In this document: one piece after another, positions 1-8,627 of the stretch
Layout: the number at the start of each line of letters is the position of its first letter
How positions within the stretch are numbered: the first letter of the stretch is position 1
DNA from: Candidatus Binataceae bacterium
GTDB taxonomy: Bacteria > Desulfobacterota > Binatia > Binatales > Binataceae
Assembly (NCBI GenBank): GCA_035508495.1
Contig: DATJMX010000052.1
Coordinates: 1-64,000 of the forward strand
Reading direction: 5' to 3'
DNA: 64,000 nt
Program-made: the position numbers and the translations under genes
The notes under the pieces: model-generated
Databases searched by the model: none
Seen by the model: only the letters and a program-made list of their open reading frames with translations
Told to the model about the DNA's origin: nothing

Positions 1-1
1 G

Positions 2-172
2 CGCCAGTACAAGGAGCATTTTCGCGAGGTCAAGTATTCGATGCGCCCGCCGAAGATGCATACCGACAAGCGCCCCGCCGCCGAGGACTTGTATATCCAC
101 ATGCCGAAGCCGACCAAGCACGGCGCCGCGGAACCCGCGGATGATGCGACGACGAGCGGCGGCGGGCGTTAG
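2..172 (+). CDS. C-terminal end of an unrecognised protein (partial)
   Basis: An open frame runs from the window edge to a TAG at 170-172 and gives 56 residues. The tail is charged and proline-rich (it includes RPPKMHTDKRPAAEDLYIHM) and ends in a Gly/Thr/Ser-rich stretch GGGR. I do not recognise a family. Codon use looks like the surrounding genes. The rest of the gene lies upstream of the window, so function cannot be judged. Confidence 0.5.
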   Translation, partial: RQYKEHFREVKYSMRPPKMHTDKRPAAEDLYIHMPKPTKHGAAEPADDATTSGGGR

Positions 173-210
173 TCCTCCAATCGGCGCGGCCAGCCTCGAA
201 CGCGCACTCC

Positions 211-1051
211 TCACCTGTCTGGTACGGAGCTTGAGCTCAGACAACTCAAGCCGCGGACCAGCCGACCTCTCTCGCGATGTTTAGGTTGCTCGGACGGGCC
301 TCCGTTCTGCCCCAGTCCCGCTGTATCAAGGCCGATGGCGCTGATCGGCGTGATGACCTGGCTGGTGCCGCCCCTCGCAAAGTTGCACGAACTATCCTCC
401 GCTATGTTGTAACCGTCATCAGGCAGGTTGCCATCGCAGTTGTCAGGTGTCCCAGCGGCTGTGTTCCCGGCGAGTATGGTCCCTTTGAGGGTTGTGGAGC
501 CTCCGGCGCCGCTGTCGCCGCCGAAAGCACTCAATTGCTGATGGCTTGATTGTTCGAAAATGTTGAGTTGGTCATTGTCCAGGCAGACCCGTTGTTAAAG
601 AGGCCCCGCCCTGCGGCTTCGCGGGCCGGTGGTAGAGGAATCGGCTTCATTTCCGGAAAAAGTTGCTGTTGACTATGGTCGCGCTGCCATCGCCCCAGAT
701 TGCCCCTCTCGCTGCTCGCGACACTCGAGGTCTGCGCGATCGCCTCGTTGTTCGAAAAAGTACTGCTGAGAATCGTGGTCGTTCCGAGAGCGGCGTTGCA
801 CCCACCGCGACATTGATCGCCTCGCGCAGGGTGCACTCACTCGAACCATTGTCGTCCGCTACGGTACTGACCTTGATCATGGGCTGCGCCTGCGCGGCGC
901 TCGCCGCCAGTATCGCGATCATACCGGCCACTAGCGCAACGAAGATGCCTCGACGTCCCGCGACTGCTCGATCGGTTCCTCGCTTGATGATGCTCCTTTC
1001 CAGGATGCGGTTGCGCGGCACGGGTGCCGCGCGGCTTGTGGTGAACAGCAA
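211..1051 (-). pseudogene. Decayed CSLREA / choice-of-anchor Q beta-helix secreted protein
   Basis: Pieces of one secreted protein are spread over three reading frames. Frame one has a signal peptide ending ILAASAAQAQ followed by a CSLREA-like motif (SSECTLREAINVAVG). A second frame continues with beta-helix repeats (STFSNNEAIA, later NSTFSNNQAI). The first frame returns for GAIWGDGSATIVNSNFF, and a third frame carries the C-terminal choice-of-anchor part (TLKGTILAGNTAAG, IGLDTAGLGQNGGP) before failing again short of the usual end. At least four frameshifts are needed to join these parts. An intact relative would be a right-handed parallel beta-helix surface or secreted protein. Assembly error is less likely than decay because the breaks are multiple. 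Confidence 0.75.
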
Positions 1052-1249
1052 CCGGAGCGCGATCCCGTCGACTCGACCGCACGTTAACGAAAAGACACTG
1101 GCTGAGGCGTGTTACGGCGTGCAAAACTTTTTGACAAGGTTTTATACAAGCGGCAGACCAACTTTCCCAAGATGCTCTGGAAGTTCAACGGTGTTGACAT
1201 CCGGCATCGAGTTCGAAGCGGCGCAAAGTCGCGCCTTCCCGAATTCGAC

Positions 1250-2752
1250 TCAAGCGCCTGCGACGCCGACGCGATTGAGATATCCGGACAGCGCGCGTGC
1301 CTCGTCCGCCGCAATGATTGCGCCGATATAACCGTCGGGCCGCACCAGGACCCATGTTCCGGGCGTGAGGCCGTAGGCCGCGCGAAAGTGACCGCCCTCG
1401 TCGATGATGTCTCCTCGAGCGCCAACTCTGTGGATGTGAAGATGCGCGCGCGGAGCGATCGCGGAAGCGGAATCGACTTCGTAGCCGAGCAGCGTCCAGT
1501 GTGTGCCTTGAAAGAGATTGAAGAGCCGGAGCGGCTCCCCTGCCGCACCACGCATCGGCGCGTCCGGGGCACGATCGCCCGCGAGCAGGCCGCCCTTGCG
1601 CTCGGGCTTCTCTAGCGCCAGCGACGATTCCGGATATCCGAGGTCGAGCTGATGCACTTCGCGGCCGCGGCGCATCACGCCTCGCTTGGCCGCTTCCAGA
1701 AGCTTCGTGGCAAGGCCGAGCATCTGCGCCGCGATCGGACGGCGCTCCTGCTCATAAGTGTCGAGCAACGTATCAGGCGCACCAGCCAGCACCGCGGCGA
1801 GCTTCCAGCCGAGATTGTAGGAATCCTGCAAGCTCGTATTGAGGCCCTGGCCGCCGGTCGGCGGATGAATATGCGCCGCATCGCCGGCCAGAAACACGCG
1901 GCCCTCGCGGTAACGGTCCGCCAGGCGCGCATTCATTTGATAGGCCGAGGCCCACCCCACCGATCGAATCACGATGTCGTTTCGTCCGATCCGGCTTGCA
2001 ACCATTTCGGTCAGCCCCGAGGCCGTGAGATCGACATCGCCCTCCATCGGAATCGGCGCCTGCAACTGGAACAGCTCGGTACCGGCCAGCGGGCACAGCG
2101 ACATCTGTTTTTCCATCGAGCCTTCATTGAACCGATGCCAGGCGTCGCGATTGAGTCCTTCGAGGATCACGTCGGCCACCACCGCGCGCACGCCGAGCGT
2201 CTTGCCCGGATAATCGATCCCGAGCGCGTGCCGCACGAAACTTCTGCCGCCATCCGCACCGACGAGATAGCGCACGCGCAGAGCCTCTTCAGGTTTTGCC
2301 CCGCCGATGCGGACGTTGACCCCTTCGGCATCCTGCGCGAGGTTGGTCAGCTCACGGCCGAATTCCACGCGATGTCCGAGTTCCGCCAGCCGCTCGCGCA
2401 TCACCGCTTCGGTCAGAAACTGCGGAACGAGTAGCGCAATATGGTACGGCTCGTCGGGCGTGGGCGCCTGGGGCTCCATGATGAGCGATTCTTCATAGCT
2501 GCCGTCGGCGCGATACTCGCGCTGCGGCGGATACTCGCCGCCCGCTGCGACCACGCGGTCGAGAATGCCCAGATCCTCGAAAATCTCCTGGCTGCGCGGC
2601 TGAATGCCTTTGCCGCGCGAGCCGCGGAACGGCTCCGCGAGCTTATCGATGAGCCGGAAAGACACATCGCGGCGCGCGAGCTCGATGGCGAGAGTGAGGC
2701 CCGCGGCCCCTGCCCCGCAGATCAGCACATCGGTCGAAAAGGTTTCGCTCAT
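1250..2752 (-). CDS. FAD-dependent aromatic-ring monooxygenase (PheA/TfdB/UbiH-like)
   Basis: 500 aa flavoprotein of the class A hydroxylase family. The FAD-binding GxGxxG is at residues 13-18 (GAGAAG), the DG motif GADGGR at 165-170 and the GD motif GRVFLAGDAAHIHPPTGGQG around 290, in the normal order. The C-terminal thioredoxin-like region typical of phenol and polyketide hydroxylases is present. It would use NAD(P)H and O2 to hydroxylate an aromatic substrate that cannot be named from sequence. The start is ATG at 2752 with AGGAG six bases upstream. It is divergent from a MarR regulator over a long palindrome that overlaps the ribosome binding site edge, so control by that regulator is likely. 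Confidence 0.88.
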   Translation of the reverse strand: MSETFSTDVLICGAGAAGLTLAIELARRDVSFRLIDKLAEPFRGSRGKGIQPRSQEIFEDLGILDRVVAAGGEYPPQREYRADGSYEESLIMEPQAPTPDEPYHIALLVPQFLTEAVMRERLAELGHRVEFGRELTNLAQDAEGVNVRIGGAKPEEALRVRYLVGADGGRSFVRHALGIDYPGKTLGVRAVVADVILEGLNRDAWHRFNEGSMEKQMSLCPLAGTELFQLQAPIPMEGDVDLTASGLTEMVASRIGRNDIVIRSVGWASAYQMNARLADRYREGRVFLAGDAAHIHPPTGGQGLNTSLQDSYNLGWKLAAVLAGAPDTLLDTYEQERRPIAAQMLGLATKLLEAAKRGVMRRGREVHQLDLGYPESSLALEKPERKGGLLAGDRAPDAPMRGAAGEPLRLFNLFQGTHWTLLGYEVDSASAIAPRAHLHIHRVGARGDIIDEGGHFRAAYGLTPGTWVLVRPDGYIGAIIAADEARALSGYLNRVGVAGA

Positions 2753-2760
2753 AGCCGTCT

Positions 2761-2805
2761 CCTGATATGTGTCTTATACATATATTGTATTATACACATA
2801 TCAGG
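2761..2805. promoter_or_regulatory. 45-bp near-perfect palindrome, probable MarR operator
   Basis: The arms CCTGATATGTGT (2761-2772) and ACACATATCAGG (2794-2805) are exact reverse complements and the AT-rich middle is nearly symmetric. It fills the whole gap between the divergent monooxygenase and the MarR gene. Binding here would cover both promoters. The site assignment is inference from position and symmetry. Confidence 0.75.
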
Positions 2806-2807
2806 AT

Positions 2808-3296
2808 ATGCCGCCACACGGAGCCATGCCCCCTAGACCTATAAACAAAGAAATCCGCCAGTTGCACAACACGCTCATCGACCTGGTGAGCATGATAAAT
2901 CGCCCGCAGCGCGACAGCCTCGTCCTTCACGAAGCGGGCGTCTCAATTGACCGGGCACTTTTCCCGCTGCTGGTGCTGGTGGAACGCAAAGGACCGCTGG
3001 GCGTCGGCGACCTGGCCGACATGGTCGGACGCGATTACACCACCATCAGCAGGCAACTCGCGAAACTCGAAAAGCTGAGACTCATCGCGCGCCGTTCCTC
3101 CAAGCGCGACAGACGCGTGCGGGAGGCGATAGTCACCGCCAAGGGCCGCGTCATGACCGACGCCCTCGACGCGGCGCGCGAACGGCTGGGTGCGCGGCTC
3201 CTCGCCAGTTGGAGCAAGAAAGACCTGAAGCATCTCACGCGGCTCATGCGCCGGTTTGCGGACGATCTTCTAGCGACAACCCCGTCCGGTAAGTGA
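2808..3296 (+). CDS. MarR-family transcriptional regulator
   Basis: About 162 aa, with a winged helix-turn-helix (GPLGVGDLADMVGRDYTTIS, then LEKLRLIARRSSKRDRRVRE as wing) flanked by dimerisation helices, which is the standard MarR layout. MarR proteins usually repress a divergent gene and release DNA when a phenolic ligand binds, which suits the aromatic monooxygenase next door. The frame is open back to a GTG at 2769, but that start lies inside the palindrome; ATG at 2808, just beyond it, or ATG at 2826 preceded by GGAG, is more likely. Confidence 0.85.
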   Translation: MPPHGAMPPRPINKEIRQLHNTLIDLVSMINRPQRDSLVLHEAGVSIDRALFPLLVLVERKGPLGVGDLADMVGRDYTTISRQLAKLEKLRLIARRSSKRDRRVREAIVTAKGRVMTDALDAARERLGARLLASWSKKDLKHLTRLMRRFADDLLATTPSGK

Positions 3297-3392
3297 CAAT
3301 CGCCAAACTGACTATCGATCGGCCCACCGAGTTTTCACATTGGCCTTCTTGCGGGGTTTTGATGTTCGTCGGAATACGCAGGGAGGAATTTT

Positions 3393-3809
3393 ATGACTGA
3401 GGCTGCTGTCGCAGAGTTTGTTACCCGCTTTGCTGCCGCGTGGGCTGCGCGGGATGGTGATTTATTCCTGGCGTTGTGGCACGCCGATGGCCTGCTGCAT
3501 ACGCCGCTCGTGGGATCGCCAATCACTGGCAGCGAGCTGCCGCGATTGAACGAAGTGCAGAAGCACGTGGCGCCTGACCTGGTGTGGCAGCTTCTGGATT
3601 GGAGCTGGCGCCCCACCCCCGACGGCGCAATCGTCATGATCGAATGGCAAACGACGCGAATCGTCGAGGGCAAGCGCTTCGATTGGCGCGGCGTCGACAA
3701 GTTCACGCTGAGGGAGGGCAAGATCGCCGAGGAACGCGTTTACCAGGACACTGCGCCGCTGCGCGCGCGCCGCTCAGGCGAAAAGCTGGAACCGCTGATA
3801 CGGATCTGA
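3393..3809 (+). CDS. SnoaL-like / NTF2-fold protein
   Basis: 138 aa, matching the usual 130-140 aa of the SnoaL-like polyketide-cyclase or NTF2 family: N-terminal helix FVTRFAAAWAARDGDLFLALW, then beta strands with RIVEGKRFDWRGVDKFTLREGKI near the end, the common closing pattern of these small alpha+beta barrels. Members bind or isomerise small hydrophobic molecules such as steroids; the substrate is not predictable. ATG at 3393 has GGGAGGAA nine bases upstream. It lies between a monooxygenase/MarR pair and an SDR, so a role in the same catabolic or modification pathway is possible. Confidence 0.7.
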   Translation: MTEAAVAEFVTRFAAAWAARDGDLFLALWHADGLLHTPLVGSPITGSELPRLNEVQKHVAPDLVWQLLDWSWRPTPDGAIVMIEWQTTRIVEGKRFDWRGVDKFTLREGKIAEERVYQDTAPLRARRSGEKLEPLIRI

Positions 3810-3972
3810 CCCTGTGATACTTGCGCGGCTTAGCGATACTCTGTTGCCGATTCCGAACTTTGCGCTATAAGCGCTCAGAAGATTGTCGCGCGATCGTGCG
3901 CGGCGTCTCGATGGAACCAAAACACGCACGCGTTTGGATTCCGGCATTTCGCCGCAAGGGAGATTCTGAGCA

Positions 3973-4866
3973 ATGGGCAAGCTCGACGGTAAAGTAGCCG
4001 CCATCACCGGCGGAGGACGCGGTATCGGCCGCGGCATCGCAAAGTTGTACGCCGCGCAAGGATGCGCAGTCGTCGTCAACGATCTTGGCGTCAAGGTGGA
4101 CGGCGAGATCGACAAGACGCAAACGCCAGCCGAAGAAGTGGTCGCGGAAATCAAAAAGGCCGGCGGCAAGGCGGCCTCGAATCACATGGATATCTCGACC
4201 GTCGAGGGCGGCGAGGGCCTCGTCAACCAGGCGATCAAGGAATTCGGCCAGCTCGACATCCTGGTCAATGTCGCCGGAATTCTGCGCGACCGCATGCTGT
4301 TCAACATGAGCGAGAAAGAGTGGGACGACGTCATTCGCGTCCACCTCAAGGGCCATTACTGCACGATGCGCCCGGCGTCGGCGCATATGCGCGAGCGCAA
4401 GACCGGACGCATAATCAATTTCTCGTCGAATTCTGCGCTCGGCAGTCCGGGTCAGCCGAACTATGCGGCCGCCAAGGCGGGAATTCTCGGTCTGACTTAT
4501 TCGAGCGCGGTTGCGTTCAAGAAGTACAACATCACGGTCAACGCAATCATGCCGGGCGCCGCGACGCGCATGACCGATACGATTCCGGCGGGACGCTTCG
4601 GCTCGACCGGGGTACCGCAATCGGAATCGGCCGAAGGCACGCCGCGAGATCCCGCCAACATCGCGCCGATCTGCCTCTTCCTCGCGAGCGACGACGCTGC
4701 CGAAGTCACCGGCCAATGCTTCGGCGCCTCTGGTTACCGCATCATGCGCTACACGCACATCGTTCCTGAGAAAATCATCTACAACAACGGTCCGTGGAAC
4801 GTCGACGAGTTGTTCGAGCGCCTGAAGACAACGCTGCTCGTCGATATGGAGCCGCCGCGGATGTAG
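3973..4866 (+). CDS. SDR-family oxidoreductase, HSD17B4-like
   Basis: 297 aa classical short-chain dehydrogenase. The cofactor loop TGGGRGIG is at residues 12-19, followed by the NVAG structural motif near residue 99, a catalytic Ser in NFSSNSALGS and the YAAAK catalytic pair. An insert after the second beta strand (VKVDGEIDKTQTPAEEVVAEI) is typical of the 3-hydroxyacyl-CoA dehydrogenase domain of multifunctional enzyme 2 and its bacterial homologues, so the substrate may be a 3-hydroxyacyl-CoA or hydroxysteroid. Preceded by AAGGGAG ten bases before ATG. It stands alone and is convergent with the OmpA gene through a shared terminator. Confidence 0.85.
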   Translation: MGKLDGKVAAITGGGRGIGRGIAKLYAAQGCAVVVNDLGVKVDGEIDKTQTPAEEVVAEIKKAGGKAASNHMDISTVEGGEGLVNQAIKEFGQLDILVNVAGILRDRMLFNMSEKEWDDVIRVHLKGHYCTMRPASAHMRERKTGRIINFSSNSALGSPGQPNYAAAKAGILGLTYSSAVAFKKYNITVNAIMPGAATRMTDTIPAGRFGSTGVPQSESAEGTPRDPANIAPICLFLASDDAAEVTGQCFGASGYRIMRYTHIVPEKIIYNNGPWNVDELFERLKTTLLVDMEPPRM

Positions 4867-4905
4867 TGATTGTTCAAGCGCCCGGGAACAGCGGACCGAA
4901 AATAA

Positions 4906-4942
4906 CAACGGGGCGCTCGCGAGATTCGCGAGCGCCCCGTTG
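4906..4942. terminator. Bidirectional terminator hairpin
   Basis: A 17-bp perfect stem CAACGGGGCGCTCGCGA (4906-4922) pairs with 4926-4942 around a 3-base loop. It sits between the stop codons of the convergent SDR and OmpA genes, with short A/T flanks, and can serve both strands. Confidence 0.8.
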
Positions 4943-4955
4943 GTTGTGGTGCCAG

Positions 4956-5657
4956 TTATTGCTCGGGGACCAGTTCGACGCGGCGGTTCTGCGCGCGGCC
5001 TTCAGCCGTGTCGTTCGGTGCGACGAAATCCGTCTTGCCGTAGCCGTGCGCTACGAGCTGGCTCGACGGGATACCCTGGTTCGCAAGGTAATCGACGACC
5101 GACTGTGCGCGTCTGTCGGACAGGCGGAGGTTGTACTCCGTACCGCCGATCGCATCGCAGTAGCCGTTGACGTCAACCGTCACTCCCGGATTCGCCTTTA
5201 GCGTCTGCGCAGCCTCGTCGAGGATCGCAGCATCGCCGGGGCGAATGTTCGACTTGTTGAAGTCAAAGTGCACGCCCCGCAGCACGAGCTTCTGCTTCAC
5301 CGGGGGCGGCGGCGGCGGTGGCGGAGGAGGCGGTGGGGGGGGCGGAGGAGGAGGCGGCGCAGCCGGCTGCTCGATCGGATCACATACGAAGTGCCCGATG
5401 ATCGCGCCGGAGAGCGCGCCCACGGCTGCGCCGATCACGGCGCCAGTGGCTTGCCGCGAAGGTCCGCCGTCAGTGTTGCTGTTGGCTTCGGCCACGCCGA
5501 ATCCGATACCGGTTCCGGCCAGCGCGCCGAGCACGCCGCCGCCGAAAGTACACCATCCAACTTCACGAGGTTGCTCAAGCCAGGCGCAACCGGACGCCAT
5601 CATGGCTATTCCGGCTGACATCGCCACCAGGATAGAAGTTCGCGATCGTCTTTTCAT
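4956..5657 (-). CDS. OmpA-family lipoprotein with glycine-zipper and polyproline linker
   Basis: 233 aa. The start at 5657 is chosen because GGGAGG lies just before the ATG; an in-frame upstream start adds 11 unlikely residues. A signal peptide ends in the lipobox ASGC, so a lipid-anchored outer-membrane protein is expected. Residues about 35-90 are glycine-zipper-like with two hydrophobic GxxxG-rich stretches, then comes an unbroken run of 19 prolines, then a C-terminal OmpA peptidoglycan-binding domain (HFDFNKSNIRPGD, LSDRRAQSVVDYL, GKTDFVAPNDTAEGRAQNRRVEL). It probably tethers the outer membrane to peptidoglycan. The proline run would span the space between membrane and cell wall. Confidence 0.88.
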   Translation of the reverse strand: MKRRSRTSILVAMSAGIAMMASGCAWLEQPREVGWCTFGGGVLGALAGTGIGFGVAEANSNTDGGPSRQATGAVIGAAVGALSGAIIGHFVCDPIEQPAAPPPPPPPPPPPPPPPPPPPVKQKLVLRGVHFDFNKSNIRPGDAAILDEAAQTLKANPGVTVDVNGYCDAIGGTEYNLRLSDRRAQSVVDYLANQGIPSSQLVAHGYGKTDFVAPNDTAEGRAQNRRVELVPEQ

Positions 5658-5802
5658 TGTTCCTCCCAAGGCCCTCCCATAAGCGAACAAACGAAATCAG
5701 GCGATTAGGGTGTAGCGCGCGGCCTTGCATGGAAGGAACAGAGTCACCGAAATTTAACCCTGTTTCGCTTCTACGAATTGAGTATTAACGGAATGTGACT
5801 AA

Positions 5803-6795
5803 TCAGAAGCGCGCGCGATCGTGGGGCGCGCTGAAATCGAGCGCCGGACCCTTGGGCACGATTCGGGTCGGATTTATAGTTCCATGACTCATGTAGTAGT
5901 GCCGCTTTATCTGGAAAAGATTGACGGTCTCGGCGACGCCCGGCACTTGGAATAGATCGCGCAGGTAATTGGACAGATTTGGGTAGTCGATTATCCGCCG
6001 CAGGTTGCACTTGAAGTGTCCATTGTACACGGCGTCGAAGCGAACCAGTGTCGTAAACAAGCGCCAGTCGGCTTCGGTGAGGCGATTGCCGACTATATAT
6101 CGCGATCGACTAAGACGATTCTCCAGTCCGTCAAGCGTCTCGAAGAGAATATCGAATGCCTCTTCGTAGGCGTCCTGTGTCGTCGCAAATCCGCATCGAT
6201 AAACACCGTTGTTCAGGTTCGGATAGACGACGGCGTTAATGCGATCGATCTGTTGACGAAGATCGGCTGGATAGAAATTCACTGATGCGTCGGCAAATTC
6301 GTCGAACGCACTATTCAGCATCCTGATGATCTCCGACGATTCATTGTTGACGATCGTCTCGCGATTCTTGTCCCACAGCACCGGCACGGTGACATTGCCG
6401 CTATATTTCGGGTTGGCGCGTGTATAAATCTGATACAGGCATTTCGAACTGTATAAGTCGTCGCGCGTCGAGCCCGGCGTGATCGACCCGTCGGGCGCCG
6501 CGAAGCACCATCCATTTTCGCCCATGAAGGGATCGACTACCGATACTGAGATAGCCTGTTCGAGATGTTTGAGTTTGCGAAAGATCAGTGTGCGATGCGC
6601 CCAAGGGCACGCGAGCGAGACATAAAGATGATAGCGTCCCGGCTCAGCGCGGAATCCGCTTTCGCCGGAGGATCCCGCTGCGCCATCAGGCGTTACCCAG
6701 TTGCGGAACGCCGAGTCCCTGCGAACGAAGCGGCCGTGATGCGACTTGGTATCGTACCATTGATCGTGCCAGACGCCTTCGATCAGAAGTCCCAT
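5803..6795 (-). CDS. yqjG: Glutathionyl-hydroquinone reductase (Xi-class GST)
   Basis: 330 aa, full length for the YqjG/PcpF/Xi-class family. The catalytic Cys63 sits in SLACPWAHRT, at the same number as in E. coli YqjG. N-terminal GW-rich element (GVWHDQWYDT) and the C-terminal all-helical GST domain with LVRFDAVYNGHFKCN are intact. These enzymes reduce glutathionyl-hydroquinones to hydroquinones using glutathione, clearing products of quinone detoxification. The ATG at 6795 has GAGGAG eight bases upstream. It begins 41 bp after the lasso exporter gene on the same strand with no visible terminator between, so it may be transcribed by read-through from that cluster. Confidence 0.9.
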   Translation of the reverse strand: MGLLIEGVWHDQWYDTKSHHGRFVRRDSAFRNWVTPDGAAGSSGESGFRAEPGRYHLYVSLACPWAHRTLIFRKLKHLEQAISVSVVDPFMGENGWCFAAPDGSITPGSTRDDLYSSKCLYQIYTRANPKYSGNVTVPVLWDKNRETIVNNESSEIIRMLNSAFDEFADASVNFYPADLRQQIDRINAVVYPNLNNGVYRCGFATTQDAYEEAFDILFETLDGLENRLSRSRYIVGNRLTEADWRLFTTLVRFDAVYNGHFKCNLRRIIDYPNLSNYLRDLFQVPGVAETVNLFQIKRHYYMSHGTINPTRIVPKGPALDFSAPHDRARF

Positions 6796-6836
6796 CGCAT
6801 GATCTCCTCGATGCCAAAAGAATCATGCTCATTGTC

Positions 6837-8627
6837 TCACAGGTTGAGACTCTGTGCCTCGCACAGCGCGCGAAAACGCCCCTCGCGGCGAGTGCTGAGT
6901 TCGTCGAACCGGCCGGACTCAACAATGCTGCCGTTCTCGACCACGTAAATAAAATCCGCCCAGCGGATCGTCGACAGGCGATGCGCGATTATCACGACCG
7001 TCAGCTTCTCACCACGCTCGGCGATCGCGGCCAGGATCCGCGCCTCGTTTTCCGCATCGAGACTGTTGGTCGCTTCGTCGAGCACGAGCAAAGCGGGGCT
7101 GCGCAGGAACGCGCGCGCGAGCGCGAGCCGTTGACGCTCGCCCTGCGACAGCATCACGCCGCGGTCACCGACAACGGTGTCGAGACGGGCGGGAAGCGCG
7201 GCGACAAAATCACTGGCCGCGGCACTCGCGAGCGCGGCGCGAATCTCACCGTCGCTGGCATTCGGTTTCGCCCATTTCAGATTGGCGCGAATCGTGTCGT
7301 GAAACAGAAACGTGTCCGAGGCGACGTAGCCGATACACTCGCGCCACGCGCGCGCCCGCGCCGGAGTCAGCTCGACATCGTCGATACGAATCGCGCCGCG
7401 GTCCGGTGAGAGCAATCCCATTATCAAGTCGGCGATCGTGCTCTTGCCCGCGCCTGAGGGACCGACGAGCGCCACTTTGCTTCCCGCCGGGAGCGTAAGC
7501 CCGACTGCATGCAGCGCCTCGCCGCGCACGCCGTCATAGGCGAAAGACGCGCCGTCGATTGCGATCTCGCGATCGAACCGCAGCGCCATCTCGATACTGT
7601 CCACCGGTTCCGCGGCCTCGATACATCGCGCTTCGAGCGCGAGCACCGCCACAAACGAGGGCATGGCGTTGATAACGATCCGATACGAGCGATGAACCGA
7701 CATCAGGCGCGGCATCACGCGCGCAAAGAGCAGCAGCAGAATCAGAATCGCGGCGGACGGCACCCGGATCACGCGAATCGCGACGAACAGAACGACGGCC
7801 AGAATCGCGACCGAGCCCAGCTCGAAGAGCGCCGCGGCGTGGGCCTGCTCGCGCGCGCTCGACACGTTCGATTCGGCGACCTCGCGGCTCAGCGCCGAGA
7901 AAATCCTGGCGTTGTCGCGTTCAGCGCCGTAAGCCTTGGCGGTCTTGAGTCCCAGCAGATGGTCGCTGATCGCGGCGTAGAGCGACTTGGTGGTGCTCGA
8001 AACTTCCTGCCCGGTTTCTTCGATGGCCTGCGTGCGGCCGCGGAAGGCCACGACCAAGACCAGCGCGCTGCCGAGGACGAGGAGCGTCATTGCGGGCGAC
8101 AACGAAAATGCGATCGCCACATAAAGCATCGAGATCACAACGTCGGTGCCCAGCTGCATCAGCATGAAAGTCGCAAACGACACGCGCTCGATTTCCGCCG
8201 TCAAAGCATGCGTGAAATCCGAAACGCGCGTGCGCGAGACGAACAGCCAGTTCGCATTGCTGATCGATGCGTACAGCCGGCGCCGCATGCTGTCCTCGAA
8301 ATCCTGCTCGACGCGATACGACGCAACCGACTGCATCCGGCCGAGAAGCGTGCGCAGGCCGGCCAGCACGACGAAGATCCCGAGCAACAGCAGCAAGTCC
8401 GCGTGAAGTCCGAATGACGCCAGCGCCGCCCGTACCGCGCTGGCGTAACGGCCCGCTGCGCCCTGCCCCACGAGGTTGAGGCCGGCAACTTCCAGTGTCG
8501 GCAAAAGCAGCGCAATGCCGATTCCCTCGGTCAGCGAGAAGCCGACCATCAGCACCAGCGCGCGAATCACGTTCCAGCGCGAGACTTCGATGATCGTGGC
8601 GAGATAGCGGCGGAACGTCGAATTCAT
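6837..8627 (-). CDS. lasD: ABC exporter of the lasso-peptide cluster (fused membrane and ATPase domains)
   Basis: 596 aa half-transporter. Residues about 15-320 form a type-1 exporter membrane domain with six helices, and about 350-590 the ATPase: Walker A GPSGAGKS near 387, signature LSQGERQRLALARAF, Walker B LLVLDEATNSLD and the switch His in IIAHRLSTIR. There is no N-terminal peptidase, as expected where a separate B2 protease removes the leader. It is the last gene of the lasso cluster and overlaps the nucleotidyltransferase gene by 4 bp. The likely role is export of the mature lasso peptide and producer self-protection. Confidence 0.88.
   Translation of the reverse strand: MNSTFRRYLATIIEVSRWNVIRALVLMVGFSLTEGIGIALLLPTLEVAGLNLVGQGAAGRYASAVRAALASFGLHADLLLLLGIFVVLAGLRTLLGRMQSVASYRVEQDFEDSMRRRLYASISNANWLFVSRTRVSDFTHALTAEIERVSFATFMLMQLGTDVVISMLYVAIAFSLSPAMTLLVLGSALVLVVAFRGRTQAIEETGQEVSSTTKSLYAAISDHLLGLKTAKAYGAERDNARIFSALSREVAESNVSSAREQAHAAALFELGSVAILAVVLFVAIRVIRVPSAAILILLLLFARVMPRLMSVHRSYRIVINAMPSFVAVLALEARCIEAAEPVDSIEMALRFDREIAIDGASFAYDGVRGEALHAVGLTLPAGSKVALVGPSGAGKSTIADLIMGLLSPDRGAIRIDDVELTPARARAWRECIGYVASDTFLFHDTIRANLKWAKPNASDGEIRAALASAAASDFVAALPARLDTVVGDRGVMLSQGERQRLALARAFLRSPALLVLDEATNSLDAENEARILAAIAERGEKLTVVIIAHRLSTIRWADFIYVVENGSIVESGRFDELSTRREGRFRALCEAQSLNL

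Noticed and set aside
3865..4908. 347-codon minus-strand open frame
   Set aside because: Antisense shadow of the SDR gene at 3973-4866.
5167..5682. Poly-glycine protein on the plus strand
   Set aside because: The glycine run is the complement of the OmpA polyproline codons.
7509..8417. 302-codon plus-strand open frame in the lasso exporter
   Set aside because: Antisense to the ABC exporter, His/Arg/Gln-rich composition typical of shadows.
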